Assembly: GCA_018417955.1 (NCBI GenBank)
Contig: JACTVC010000002.1
Location: 1,674,001-1,738,000 of the forward strand
DNA from: Laccaria trichodermophora
Taxonomy: Eukaryota; Basidiomycota; Agaricomycetes; Agaricales; Hydnangiaceae
Length of the DNA stretch: 64,000 bases
Direction: 5' to 3'
Below the pieces are notes generated by a model. It was not told where the DNA came from. It saw nothing but the letters and a program-made list of their open reading frames with translations, and searched no databases. Made by a program: the position numbers and the translations under genes. Shown piece after piece: positions 22,951 to 32,978 of the stretch; positions within the stretch are counted from its first letter, which is position 1; every line of letters begins with the position of its first letter.

Positions 22951-24081
22951 TCTTATATATAAAGGTACAATGGTCCGCTTAGCTAAGATTTGTAAGATTA
23001 GCTAATATAATGACTAAGCAACCATTCTGTCTTTATACTGAGCCACATGAGCGGCATTTGCTGGGAACTCTGGCCACAGGCTGTCCCACCAGACCTTATA
23101 ACTAGATTCTGTAATATTTAAGTGCTGTGTTCAATAATTGTCATGCTTTTTTGTGGGTACAGCTCCTTCAGCAGCCTCAATTTCGCTTTTTTCCCATCAT
23201 TTTCAACCTCCACTTCCCTCTACACCTGTGTGAAGCCCCTGTCAGTATATATATATGTTTCTCTTTTTGCTTATTGTTCACCTGTTTTGTCTGATGCTAT
23301 CCTGTTAATCCAGTTCTTTTTGACCTTTCTCCAACCTTTCTCTTCTCATTTGTATTTTTCTATGCTTTATATGGGTGGATACTATCCTGCTTCTTCTTTT
23401 GTGATTTGGAAAAAATTGGAGGATTAAGGACCTTTCTGTATACATGTATGCCAGCTGCTATCAATATTTTGCTTCTTTTGCACAGTATAAATATGGGCAG
23501 TTCTTCCTTTTTGAAATGTAAGAGCTTAGAGGGTTAGGCCAATAAATAATAGCTAGATTTCTATGGCTGGCTACAGTTACAGTATGGCATGTAGCTCCAT
23601 GTAGGGGTGGATCAAAATGTAACTTTGATGATTCAAATGGAAGATGTGTGCCAGAACTGGGAGTGAACATGTGTTGGGTGGGAGATTCAGAGGGCTTTCA
23701 TCTGGCAAGCTGGCAAAGTGTGGTAAGCTTTCCCCTGGGCAAGGCATGGTCAAGTGAAGTGAGTGCTGTGCCATAAGTTCAGGTCCAAGTGTAACATTGC
23801 AGAACTGGGAAAAAAAGAGGATATATATATCCTAACACACTCCCTGAATGGGGAATTCAGGCATTCCCTAATTCTAACTGAGAACATGCAACAAAGAACA
23901 CACTACCAAGAACATGCTACAATTGAACATGTCCATTAGAATTGGGATTGAGCATGTGTATAAAAACTGGGATTGAGCATGTGTACTGGGAGGTCCAGAG
24001 GGCATGCCCCCAGCAAGCTGTGACCTGCACCAGAGGCATGGCCAAGCGTTAGCAAGCACCATGCCATAGGTGTGGGTCTAA
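22951..24081 (+). mobile_element. Helitron-like non-autonomous element
   Basis: It begins at an A|TC junction with TCTTATATATAAAGG, and the same roughly 90-base block starts again at A|TC at 24172. It ends with a conserved block of about 90 bases that includes GGCAAGCTGTGACC-like sequence, an imperfect stem (CCATGCC, loop ATA, GGTGTGG) and CTAA. The same 3' block occurs at 28985-29074 and 32770-32860. A TC start after A, no terminal inverted repeats, and a 3' hairpin followed by CTRR are known marks of Helitrons. The base after CTAA is A rather than the expected T, and the AAGCTT that follows is also conserved, so the exact end is uncertain. No coding potential is seen; short frames are chance. 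Confidence 0.5.
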
Positions 24082-24952
24082 AGCTTAGGGATTTAAGGTC
24101 AGTGCCATTTTTGTTGTGACATTGGAAGGTAGGCTAAATTATTTTACATATTGTATAGTCATCTTATATATAAAGGCACAATGGTTCACTTAGCTAAGAT
24201 TGTAAGATTAGCTAATATAATTATTAAGCAACCATTCTGTCTTTTACTCAGTGGTATTTGCTGGGAATGGCAGTTGCTGAGAACAGCAAGTACAAACACC
24301 ACATGGGCAGGACATGTTAAAAATTTCCCCCACCACAACACATTGCATTGGTGTTTCTTGCCCCCATATCACCTTCCAAACACTCAATTTCGCTTTTTGG
24401 CACTATATTTTCACTCTCCACACCTGTGTGGGGGTCTCTGTCAGTGTATTTTCACTTTTTTGAATGAGGGCAGTTTAACTTTGATGATTAAGATAAAATG
24501 TGTGTGTCAGAACTGGGACTGAACATATGCACTGGAAGGGCCAGGAGGCTTGCCCTGACAAGCTGGCCAAGTGCAGCCATTGCCACTGCAGGTTAAAGTG
24601 TATTTTTGAAAATTTAAATAAAGTATAAGTACCAAAACAAGAATTAGTATAAGTTTGAGAAACATGTACACCACAGCTATCAGATTTTTATGAGATAGTC
24701 CAAGGGTCTTTCCTTTGGCAAGCTGGCCAAGTGCAGTGAGTGCCAAACCATAGGTGCAGGTCAGAGCATAATTTAAATTTTTAAAATTTAATAAGATGTA
24801 AGTACCAAAACAGAGATTGAAAATGTGCACTGGAACTGGAATAAAAATATGTACTGGGGGGACAGCTTGCCTCTGGCAGGCATGGCCAGGTATACACCAG
24901 ATCTGGGATAAAGAATGTGTATCAGAATGGAGATCGAATATGTGTACCAGAA

Positions 24953-25271
24953 TGTGAAGCGTTCACTCTGAACTTCTCGCATAGCTGAAGCCAAGAGGGA
25001 AGGAGGAGGCAAGAATGGGTGGATCTGGGATCAACACCCATAAGTGAGCAATGAGCAGTTACAAGATACTCAGCTGGCCCAACATGATTATGCATACTGT
25101 AGGAAGTACAGATATACAAAGCACTACATGTAGTGCAAGAGGATGGCAAGACTGCTGACAAGATGGTGGTTCAAGACAAAAGATCAATATAATATGTAAG
25201 ATATCCAAATCTAGCTATATACCACTGTTTGACTATGGCCTCTGGGCATTCCCTTCCAATCCCATATCACA
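24953..25271. repeat. Long terminal repeat (left copy)
   Basis: Starts TGTGAAGCG and ends ATATCACA, with terminal TGTGA/TCACA inverted pentamers. Matches 28190-28508 over 319 bases with one visible difference. Preceded by CAGAA. Confidence 0.9.
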
Positions 25272-26070
25272 AAGCCCCCCAATGTCCAGAGGGCATGTAA
25301 GGAAAACAATGGTGGGGAAGAATAATAGAATAGAAATCCTCTTGCCCCCCCAGAGTGAATATCAGGATAAAATGAGACCAAAAGGTAGCAAAGCAAAGAA
25401 GATGAATAAAAGAAAGAAAAAATTTGGCCCCAAATAATTTGCTATCTGGAAAGCTGGTCACTGTAAGCTCCCAGCTTAACCCAGAAATACCCATATGATC
25501 CTCCCATTCTCTCTTCAGTGATGTATAACCATGAGTACTGGGAAACCATGCAAGTGGATGGCTTCCAGGTCATCCATCCCAACTCCATTGCCTTTCCCCA
25601 TCAAGATGGTGTGGCATGCTTCCATCATACTTGTGGTCTGGGTATAAGACATGTATAGTGTGATAGAGGCTTGCGCCTCTCCACTCAGATCGTTGATCCC
25701 AACTCAACTCCCTCTACCCATCAAGATGATGTAGCTTGCTTCCATTGTGGTGTGTCGTCTGGACGTGGGGAGTGTGTAATGGGATAGAGGCTTGTGCCTC
25801 TCCTCCCATCTTCCACCTATACTCCCCTACAGCCCCCCACTTTTCCAGTGTGCGAATCTCAAGAATCAAGCCAGGGAGGATAGAGGCAAAGAGATCGTGC
25901 AGTGGAAAATTACAAGCCATGATCCTAAGTTGGTGTCTGAGTGGGTAAAGGTGGTGCCATGTTGGGTAGGAATGATAAGAGGTCGAAGGAAAGGAGGGGA
26001 AAAAAATGTTGTCATAAATTTTGCCCCCCAGAGTGGACACAGGCCATGCAACACACAAGCAGCAGTCTGT

Positions 26071-26450
26071 AAGGTTACCATGATTGAAGAAGAGTCCGCC
26101 GCATAATGTGCGAGCAGCAACTCCTCAACACTGATCTGCCGCAAAACATGCGAGCTGCAATCAGGAGCCAGAAGGTTACCATGATTGAAGAAGAGTCCGC
26201 CGCATAACGTGCGAGCAGCAACTCCTCAACACTGATCCGCCGCATAACATGCGAGCAGCAATCAGTACTTCTGAGGAACCCAGAAGGTTACCATGATTGA
26301 AGAAGAGTCCGCCGCGTAATGCGTGAGCTGCAACTCCTCCACACTGATCCGCCGCGCAACGCACGAGCAGCAATCAGCCTTCTGATGGAGCCAGAAGGTT
26401 ACCATGACTGAAGAAGAGTCCGCCGCATAACGCGTGAGCAGCAACTCTCA
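26071..26450. repeat. Tandem repeat, about 101-112 base unit, 3.4 copies
   Basis: Units begin AAGGTTACCATGA at 26071, 26172, 26284 and 26395. Full units (after the first, not the last partial copy) contain two sub-copies of a CCGCCGCATAACGTGCGAGC-like word followed by GCAA. Related single words (CGCCGCGAAGTGCGCAAGCTGC) occur near 28040. The repeat is inside the LTR element. Frames reading through it on the minus strand are artefacts of the repetition. Confidence 0.8.
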
Positions 26451-26831
26451 ACCAGTTGAGGTGTCTCCCCTGCCCATAAGAGTCCTCCAATCAAGTCTTA
26501 ACACCCCAAACAGAGGGGAGATCCTGAGGTAGCCAAAAATGTGTTTGAGCATAGCATAGTGATATCTGGCCCGTTCCTGGAGATCAAATACCCGTTCGAA
26601 AGCTACGAACGACGCCTTTCCAACGGTATAATTCGCGTATCGTGACGAGCCGTGGTTGTCGAGATAGAGAGGTAATACCCAGAAACTGCAGTTCTGGAGT
26701 AAATGCATACTGCAGACCAGGCTGTTGTCCGTTATCGACGTGAATAGGTGCGTCGGAAAGGTACGATTCAGGCGTTTCAAACGGGCTATAGAGCGTCCGA
26801 TGCGAGCAGGTTATGACAATAGGAATGGGGA

Positions 26832-27470
26832 AATGGTTGTTGAAGAGATGGCACTGTAACACAAGGACTGCTCGTCCGTTTGGCGCGTATAAGGGCTTCC
26901 CAGAAGCGCATTGACCGTGGCTTCAAAACAAGCCAAAGAACGAAAGGGACGACGAAGATTTCGCCGAGAATGGATGAAACATGCTCATCTTGGTCATACC
27001 AGGCTGAACTAGGCGAAGCACCGCCAATAGGTGACCGTTTGGCGAGTTCAGGGAGTCCACAGAAAGGTGTGAATGAGGGTTTTCCAACGCGAAAAGGATG
27101 AGCGCAATCGGGGCATCAGTTGGCGAGATATGACGTGAACAAGTCACATGTAAGTGGTTGTTGGAGGGATGGTGCTGTAACACAGGAACCGCTCGTCCGT
27201 TTGACGCGTATGAGGGCTTCCCAGAAGCGCATTGACCGTGGCTTCAAAACGAGCCAAAGAACAAAAGGAACGACGAGGATCTCGCCGAGAACGGACGAGA
27301 TGTGTTCATTTTGGTCATACCAGGCTGAAGTAGGTGAAGCGCAGCCAATACGCGACCGTTTGGCGAGTTCAGGGGGTCCAAAGAAAGGTATGAACGAGGG
27401 CCTCCAAGCGCAAAAGAGACGAGAGCAATCGGGGCATCGGTTGGCAAGATATGATGTGAATAAGTCCCAT
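26832..27470. repeat. Tandem duplication, about 320-base unit, two copies
   Basis: The stretch starting with the GTAACACA-GGA / CTGCTCGTCCGTTTG region at about 26838 recurs from about 27158 with scattered substitutions, including GGGCTTCCCAGAAGCGCATT and CAATCGGGGCATC. It lies inside the LTR element. Both strands stay open for over 100 codons in places because of composition, but the substitutions do not look codon-constrained. Confidence 0.75.
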
Positions 27471-28189
27471 GTTGATGTCCCATCAACCCCATCCAACCCA
27501 AAACCACTCCAAACCCTTCTAACCATTCAGAAACCAAGAAGAGCCATTCCAGAGAGTTCATAGAGAAGTAAGGAGGATGAGAACACTCATTCCTCAAGCA
27601 AGAAAACAGCAGAGATTGGGAGAGAAGCATAGTAGGGCATAGCACATAATTTCCAGAGCAGCAGACTGAACTGGAGGGATGTCAATGAACATCTGGCTGT
27701 TCTTGAGAGGCCTAGATGCTAAAAGACAAGGGAGATGGTTGAGGAACAGGTGGAGTCTGAGAGACAGTGAAGCAGCGCAACGCAGCAGGCAACACTGGTT
27801 GTGGGCAACCTCCTCACCAAGTCAATGGTCGCGTAGTCGCGGAATCCAGACATAGGTGAGAGGAACTCTCCTCACAGTAGGCTTTAGGCCGCGTAATCGC
27901 GAAATCCCAAAGCCCAGCTGCTCAGAGTCAGTGCAGCACCCCAATCGAACAAACCTCAACCAGCTGTGCAAGCACAAGCTAAAGTCAATGGTTCATCCAA
28001 CTGAAGGATGGATGAGCCCTTTCACATGAAGTAATAAGCCCGCCGCGAAGTGCGCAAGCTGCAGCTACCATCCATGCTAAGGTTCCTCCTGTGATGAGCT
28101 GGCGCATTCCCACAACTCTCCAGCTCTCCCTCTACCAAGAAATGCAGACTTCAACCATGCTTTGGTGAAGTCTGCGGTGCCCCCACCAT

Positions 28190-28508
28190 TGTGAAGCGTT
28201 CACTCTGAACTTCTCGCATAGCTGAAGCCAAGAGGGAAGGAGGAGGCAAGAATGGGTGGATCTGGGATCAACACCCATAAGTGAGCAATGAGCAGTTACA
28301 AGATACTCAGCTGGCCCAACATGATTATGCATACTGTAGGAAGTACAGATATACAAAGCACTACATGTAGTGCAAGAGGATGGCAAGACTGCTGACAAGA
28401 TGGTGGTTCAAGACAAAAGATCAATATAATATGTAAGATATCCAAATCTAGCTATATACCACTGTTTGACTATGGCCTCTGGGCATTCCCTTCCAATCCT
28501 ATATCACA
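28190..28508. repeat. Long terminal repeat (right copy)
   Basis: Matches 24953-25271. Followed immediately by CAGAA, the second copy of the target duplication. Confidence 0.9.
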
Positions 28509-30825
28509 CAGAAGTTGGATTAAACATGTGCACTGGAACTGGGATAAAAGATGTGTACCAAAACTGGAATTAAACATGTGTACTGGGGGTCCACACCATA
28601 GGTGCAGAAAGTGTAACTTTGAGAAACATGTACACCACAACTGTTAAATCTGTATCAGGTAGTCCAAGGGCTTGCCTCTGGCAAGCTGGCCAAGCACAAT
28701 GAGTGCCACTGCAGGTTTAAGTGTATCTTTGAAAATTCAAATGAAGTGTAAGTATCAAAACAGGGATGAGAGATATGTACCAGAACTGGAAACAAACACA
28801 TGTGCTGGGGGATAGCTTGCCCCCAGCAAGGCATGACTGAGCAGAGTGCTGTACTATAAGTCCAGGTTTAAGTCTAACTATGTGTACTAAAAGTGGGATT
28901 AAATATGTGTACCAGAAGTGGGATTAAACATGAACTGGGATAAAAAATGTGTACCAAAACTGGGATTAAACATGTGTACTGGGGGGTCCAGGGGGCGTGC
29001 CCCCGGCAAGCTGTGACCAGCACCAGAGGCACAGCCGAGCGTTAGCGAGTGCTGCGCCATAGGTGCAGGTCTAAAGCTTGTCTATACATGAAAACACAAA
29101 GGATTGATGGCTGACAAATTCAGCTCTATTTTACTAAGCAGTTCACACCCTCACGAGACTTCTCAACACGGCTTCAGGCTGCTCCTCCTGCCTCACTTTT
29201 CCACAAACCACCACAAACTCTGATACATTATTTTGTAAGTTTTTGGATAACATCTTGATCATTGTGGAAAGCCTTCAACTATTTTTAGACACCTTCAATT
29301 GACATTTTGTCCACTTGGATTGCTTCTGATCACTTTTGATGATAAGATTTCACAAGGTTTTGCTGATTGGTTAGTTGCTTCAATATGTGGATCTTTTTCT
29401 CTTTTTTTTGGCTAATCAGAATATATGCTTTAGTTGTCCTATTGGTCTTGATGTAGGATATTTCTTTTGCTCCCTGCCTTTATTACTTAACTATCATTTA
29501 TTCTCCAGGGATTCTCCTCCTAATACTCCACAAAGGCATAGAAATATTGAGAGGGCAAGAGAGCATCAAGGAAGGATGTTGGAAAGTCCTGAGCATAGGA
29601 GAACACCTCAAAATCCTGCTGTTGGTGGTGTACCTTTTATTCTTCCTTTCCCTATTCCACCCCCTGTTGCTCCTCTTCAAATTCCTCAAGGTCCTGTAGG
29701 TGATGATCCATTTGTTGAGGTTCTATATAATGGTCAAATTCTTCACCTTACTCCTGGGATGGCTGCACAAGTGGGTAATTTGCAAAATCAGGTAGGTTGC
29801 AGAGTTATATCTCTTTTTCTAATATTTAATATATCTTTTAGGCTCATGCTGCCCCCCTTGCTGCCCCTCCACCTCTATTTCCACCTGCTGCTATGGTAGA
29901 TGTGGTAAGAAAAACCATTAGGCTATTTTCTATCTGTCTAACAACTTTTTTCCAGAATATGGGGCACCCTAACCAAAATGGTATTCAGTATCCACACTTA
30001 CCTGCTCATTTACAGGCATTGGCTGCAGCTCTACCTCTTCCTCAGCCTGTAGGAGCAAGAGGGAGGAGGGGGAGAGGGAGAGCACCTGCTCATGAACCTG
30101 CTCAACCTGGAAGGAGAGGCAGAAGAAGGCAGCCTTCTCCTGCACCTCTTCCTGATCATCCTCTTCCTGTACCTGCTCCTTTAGTTGCTGCTGTTCCACC
30201 TGCTGACCACCCTGCTATTCCTGCTGCTGCTGCTGTTCCTGCTGCTTCTGTTATCCTCCCACCTGCTTACTTGCCTGTGGTTGAGGCTCAGTGTGAAAAG
30301 CTTAAACTGGGTAGAATGAATATAATATGCTCTAAGTGTGATGCTTTACATTGGAAATGTGAGAGATTATCAAAGAGTACTGTAGCACTGCCAGTATTTG
30401 GCACATGCTGTCTAGATGGAAAAGTAAAGATTCCACCTCTAGAAAAGCCACCACTGGAGCTCTGGCATCAGTATTTCCTTGATCAGACCATTTTGACAGC
30501 TCGGAATGATGATGTTGATGATCTCAATGAAACTATACTTCAATGCATGCATGGAAATGAATTAACATTTCACTCAGCAGACTCTGTTATGAGAGAAGGA
30601 GGTGTGGATGGTGAATTTGAATACCCAGTAGAATACCTCAATTCCATCAACCTTAGTGGAATGCCTCTAGCAAAATTGAAACTCAAGATAGGTGCACCAA
30701 TAATGATCCTTCGAAATATTGATCCAGCAAATGGACAATGCAATGGAACCCAGGCAATCCTCACCCATGCCTCTTCCCGAGTTTTAGAAGTACGCATTCT
30801 GGGAGGAGAATTTGCAGGACACACC

Positions 30826-32367
30826 ATCAGCAAAACCTGATTTTCACACATAGACAGGCACAGTGCTTCCACTGACATCATAGTTTACCATAGTTACACA
30901 CCAAGCTTGGCTAGATGTCCTAGAGCACCACAGCCCTGTGTGGACGTAAGCTGTGCTATACAGCACTACAGAGACTTGCGCCGTTACTATAGGGTGCTAT
31001 AGAGGGGCTTCCACTTTCTACCCAGCCCTGATAGGGAATTAAACTTTTCTGCACCATTCAGTAGAAGTCGGTACGGTCGCGGGAAGTCACGTGCCGCGCT
31101 CAACTCATTCATATGATTTCGTCAAAATTTAATTGCTACAAGTTCAACGTACCTACCCTAAACCACCATGTGACTCGTTCACTGTCTGAAATTGGAAAAT
31201 GTAAGTCGCACCATTCTTTCTTTCCTCAACGTCAACCATCACCACTGCCTTTCCCCACATCATTGCCTTTGCCTGTTCCAACTACTAAAACCTCAAGAAA
31301 TAAGGCAAGTAATTGTCCACCGCTCAGTGCTGATGTATGAAGCTCTACTTAGGTAGGAGTTTGTTCGACAGCCTGGCGCATTGCTGGCACACTCCAACTT
31401 CTTCAACGTTCTGTGCCCCTCCTGAGTTATCCCCTTCCCTCTTTCCCTTTTCATATGAGATGTTGGGCCACGTTGCCAATGGTGATGTGGCTCTCTTCCA
31501 ACCAGCAGGGTACAACGACGACCAACAGACTGCCACCCACGACCATGACTACCACAACTAAGACACAACGACCACAAAGATGACCACGACGTGTTCATGA
31601 CAATGACCATGACCACCACCACACTCACGATGACGTGTCCACGTTCACACCCACAACCATGACTCCTCCATCCACGCGACCATGACCACAAACCATGACT
31701 CCTCTATCCACGCGACCACGACCACAAACCACAAAAACGACGTATCCACAACCATGCCCACGCATCCACAACCACAACCAAGCACCATCAATCAACGCCA
31801 CGAGCGCCCACCACCACCATGATCGACAAACAGCGCCCAGAGCCCAGCTCCACCACCATACACACGACGATGAGCGTGCCCCGTTCCACCACCTACACAT
31901 GGCGATGGGTGCCCATGACGATGAGTGTGCCTGGCTCCACCACCTATGCACGGCGCCTCTTCAGCCCAATCTGCACTGACCACTTGCTTCAGCATTATCA
32001 TTTTCTCGCTATCGTTATATTAGACTCACGCAGCAGTACTATGTAGAATATTAGGATATGTTGTATAATGTAGTTAGACAATAAACTTATTTTTTCATAA
32101 CACCTGTTCTGTGTAAAAATCGTGCAATATGGTATTAAAATGAGTAGAATGTACGCCCCCCTCTAGGAATCTGCAGGCCCGAGGGGTTGCTACTGAGGGC
32201 TGCAGATCTGCTCCGAGATTCTAGGGAGCACTGTGTAGTGGCTGTGTGTTTCTATGTAGAGCTGCATAGAACACGCAGGTGACTGCAAAGGTAATACCCC
32301 TTTCTATGGTGCTATGGCACTGCATAGCCCTGCCACGTGCTGCTTAGCTCACCCAGGTTTTGCTGAT
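30826..32367. mobile_element. 1.5 kb insertion with 14-base terminal inverted repeats inside the helicase
   Basis: The insert begins ATCAGCAAAACCTG (30826-30839) and ends CAGGTTTTGCTGAT (32354-32367), exact reverse complements. Helicase coding sequence continues on both sides. No clear target duplication is visible, and part of the right repeat may be native helicase sequence, so the limits are approximate. The interior has no transposase. It contains a short promoter-like AT stretch and a CCA/GAC-rich low-complexity tract at 31540-31960. Confidence 0.55.
31540..31960. repeat. Degenerate ACCACGACC-type minisatellite
   Basis: About 420 bases of imperfect repeats built from ACCACGACC, ACCATGACC and CACCACC words. 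Within it a unit of about 36 bases (ACCATGACTCCTC-ATCCACGCGACC) is tandemly doubled at 31650-31730. It lies inside the insertion in the Helitron helicase. Confidence 0.7.
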
Positions 32368-32978
32368 GACAGCATTCATTCCCCACATAAGATTTGAGCC
32401 TTCAAATGGTGAACTTCCATTCCAGTTATGCAGAAGGCAATTTCCTGTTTGCCTGGCCTTTTGCATGACAATCAACAAATCTCAGGGACAGTCAGTGAAA
32501 CATTTAGGACTGGATGTTCGGACCCCAGTGTTTACACATGAACAACTTTATGTGGCCCTTTCACATTGCACATCAAGCAACCGTATCAAAGTTCTCTTTA
32601 AAGATGGTTCACAACAAACTGTAACACAAAATGTAGTCTATCCAGAGGTATTATTAGATTGATGTAAATGGTAAAAGTACTGATAAATGTAACTTTATTT
32701 TGATTGAGATGTAAGAAGAGCCAAAATTGAACATGTGTACCAGAACTAGGATTAAACATGCGTACCAGGGGGTCCAGGGGGCGTGCCCCCGGCAAGCTGT
32801 GACCAGTGCTGGAGGAACGGCCAAGCATTAGCGAGTGCCGTGCCGTAGGCACGGGTCTAAAGCTTGTTTAAGCAATTGGGTTACGTCAGCGATGTTTATC
32901 TTATCAGCTAAGGGCAGATTGAGGTCAGAAGGACTGCTTCTCATAAATTCTAGTACTCTTTTACAACGCAAAAGAAGA

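Larger units (their letters stand above)
24953..28508 (-). mobile_element. Non-coding LTR retroelement (LARD/TRIM-like) with 5-base target duplication
   Basis: Bases 24953-25271 and 28190-28508 are 319-base direct repeats that I find identical except for one C/T difference near the end. Each starts TGTGA and ends TCACA. The five bases before the first (CAGAA) recur right after the second, a target-site duplication. On the minus strand the sequence following the LTR is A then TGGTGGGGGCACC, a plausible primer-binding site, and TTGGGGGGCTT precedes the other LTR as a possible polypurine tract, so I infer minus orientation. The 2.9 kb interior has no gag, protease, RT or integrase and instead contains tandem repeats. 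Such an element must rely on another element's proteins. The near-identical LTRs imply recent insertion. Confidence 0.85.
24172..29074 (+). mobile_element. Second Helitron-like copy, split by an LTR element
   Basis: The 5' block (A|TC, TCTTATATATAAAGG) matches the element at 22951. The 3' block at 28985-29074 has GGGGGCGTGCCCCC, a stem CTGCGCC / GGTGCAG and CTAA. Much of the interior consists of degenerate repeats of phrases like ACTGGGATTAAACATGTG and GGCAAGCTGGCCAAG at irregular spacing (about 24500-24950 and 28520-29000). The LTR element 24953-28508 sits inside and is flanked by 5-base target duplications, so it arrived later. It is uncertain whether the outer ends belong to one insertion or to several stacked ones. 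Confidence 0.4.
29516..32662 (+). pseudogene. Helitron Rep/PIF1-like helicase, deleted and interrupted
   Basis: Exons joined by short introns (near 29791-29840 and 29905-29955) give a Pro/Gln/Arg-rich N-terminus, then a zinc-finger-like stretch (IICSKCDALHWKCERLSKS) and GTCCLDGKVKIPPL, typical of Helitron proteins ahead of the Rep domain. The frame then jumps directly to the C-terminal helicase part (TILTARNDDVDDLNETIL, FHSADSV, YPVEYLNSINLSGMPLAKL, GAPIMILRNIDP). Rep and helicase motifs I to III, about a thousand residues in intact relatives, are missing. After GGEFAGHT (30825) the frame is broken by a 1.5 kb insertion. The last part resumes at 32360 with [17 protein letters not shown] and [20 protein letters not shown], ending at 32662. 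Clearly non-functional. Confidence 0.85.
29375..32860 (+). mobile_element. Decayed Helitron with helicase remnants
   Basis: Contains the N-terminal linker region and the helicase C-terminus of a Helitron Rep/helicase (described in the pseudogene entry) and ends with a textbook 3' terminus: perfect stem CCGTGCC, loop GTA, GGCACGG at 32838-32854, then GT and CTAA (32857-32860). Upstream at 32777-32790 is the palindrome GGGGGCGTGCCCCC. No 5' TC terminus could be assigned; the left limit given is where coding-like sequence begins. The Rep (HUH) domain and helicase motifs I-III are absent, so it cannot be autonomous. Confidence 0.65.

Noticed and set aside
26176..26444. Minus-strand Cys/Arg/Leu-rich frames with internal repeats
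   Set aside because: They read through a non-coding tandem repeat inside the LTR element; the periodicity of the protein reflects the DNA repeat.
26880..27645. Long frames on both strands (up to 147 codons) in the 320-base duplication
   Set aside because: Both strands are open at once, there is no domain, and substitutions between the two copies do not favour synonymous positions.
28020..28070. Possible CRISPR-like array from repeated CCGCCGC words
   Set aside because: Spacing is irregular, copies are degenerate, and CRISPR arrays are not expected in a fungal nuclear genome; it is part of the LTR element.
24953..28508. Possible gag or pol remnants in the LTR element interior
   Set aside because: No protease, RT, RNase H, integrase or zinc-knuckle motif was visible in any frame on either strand.
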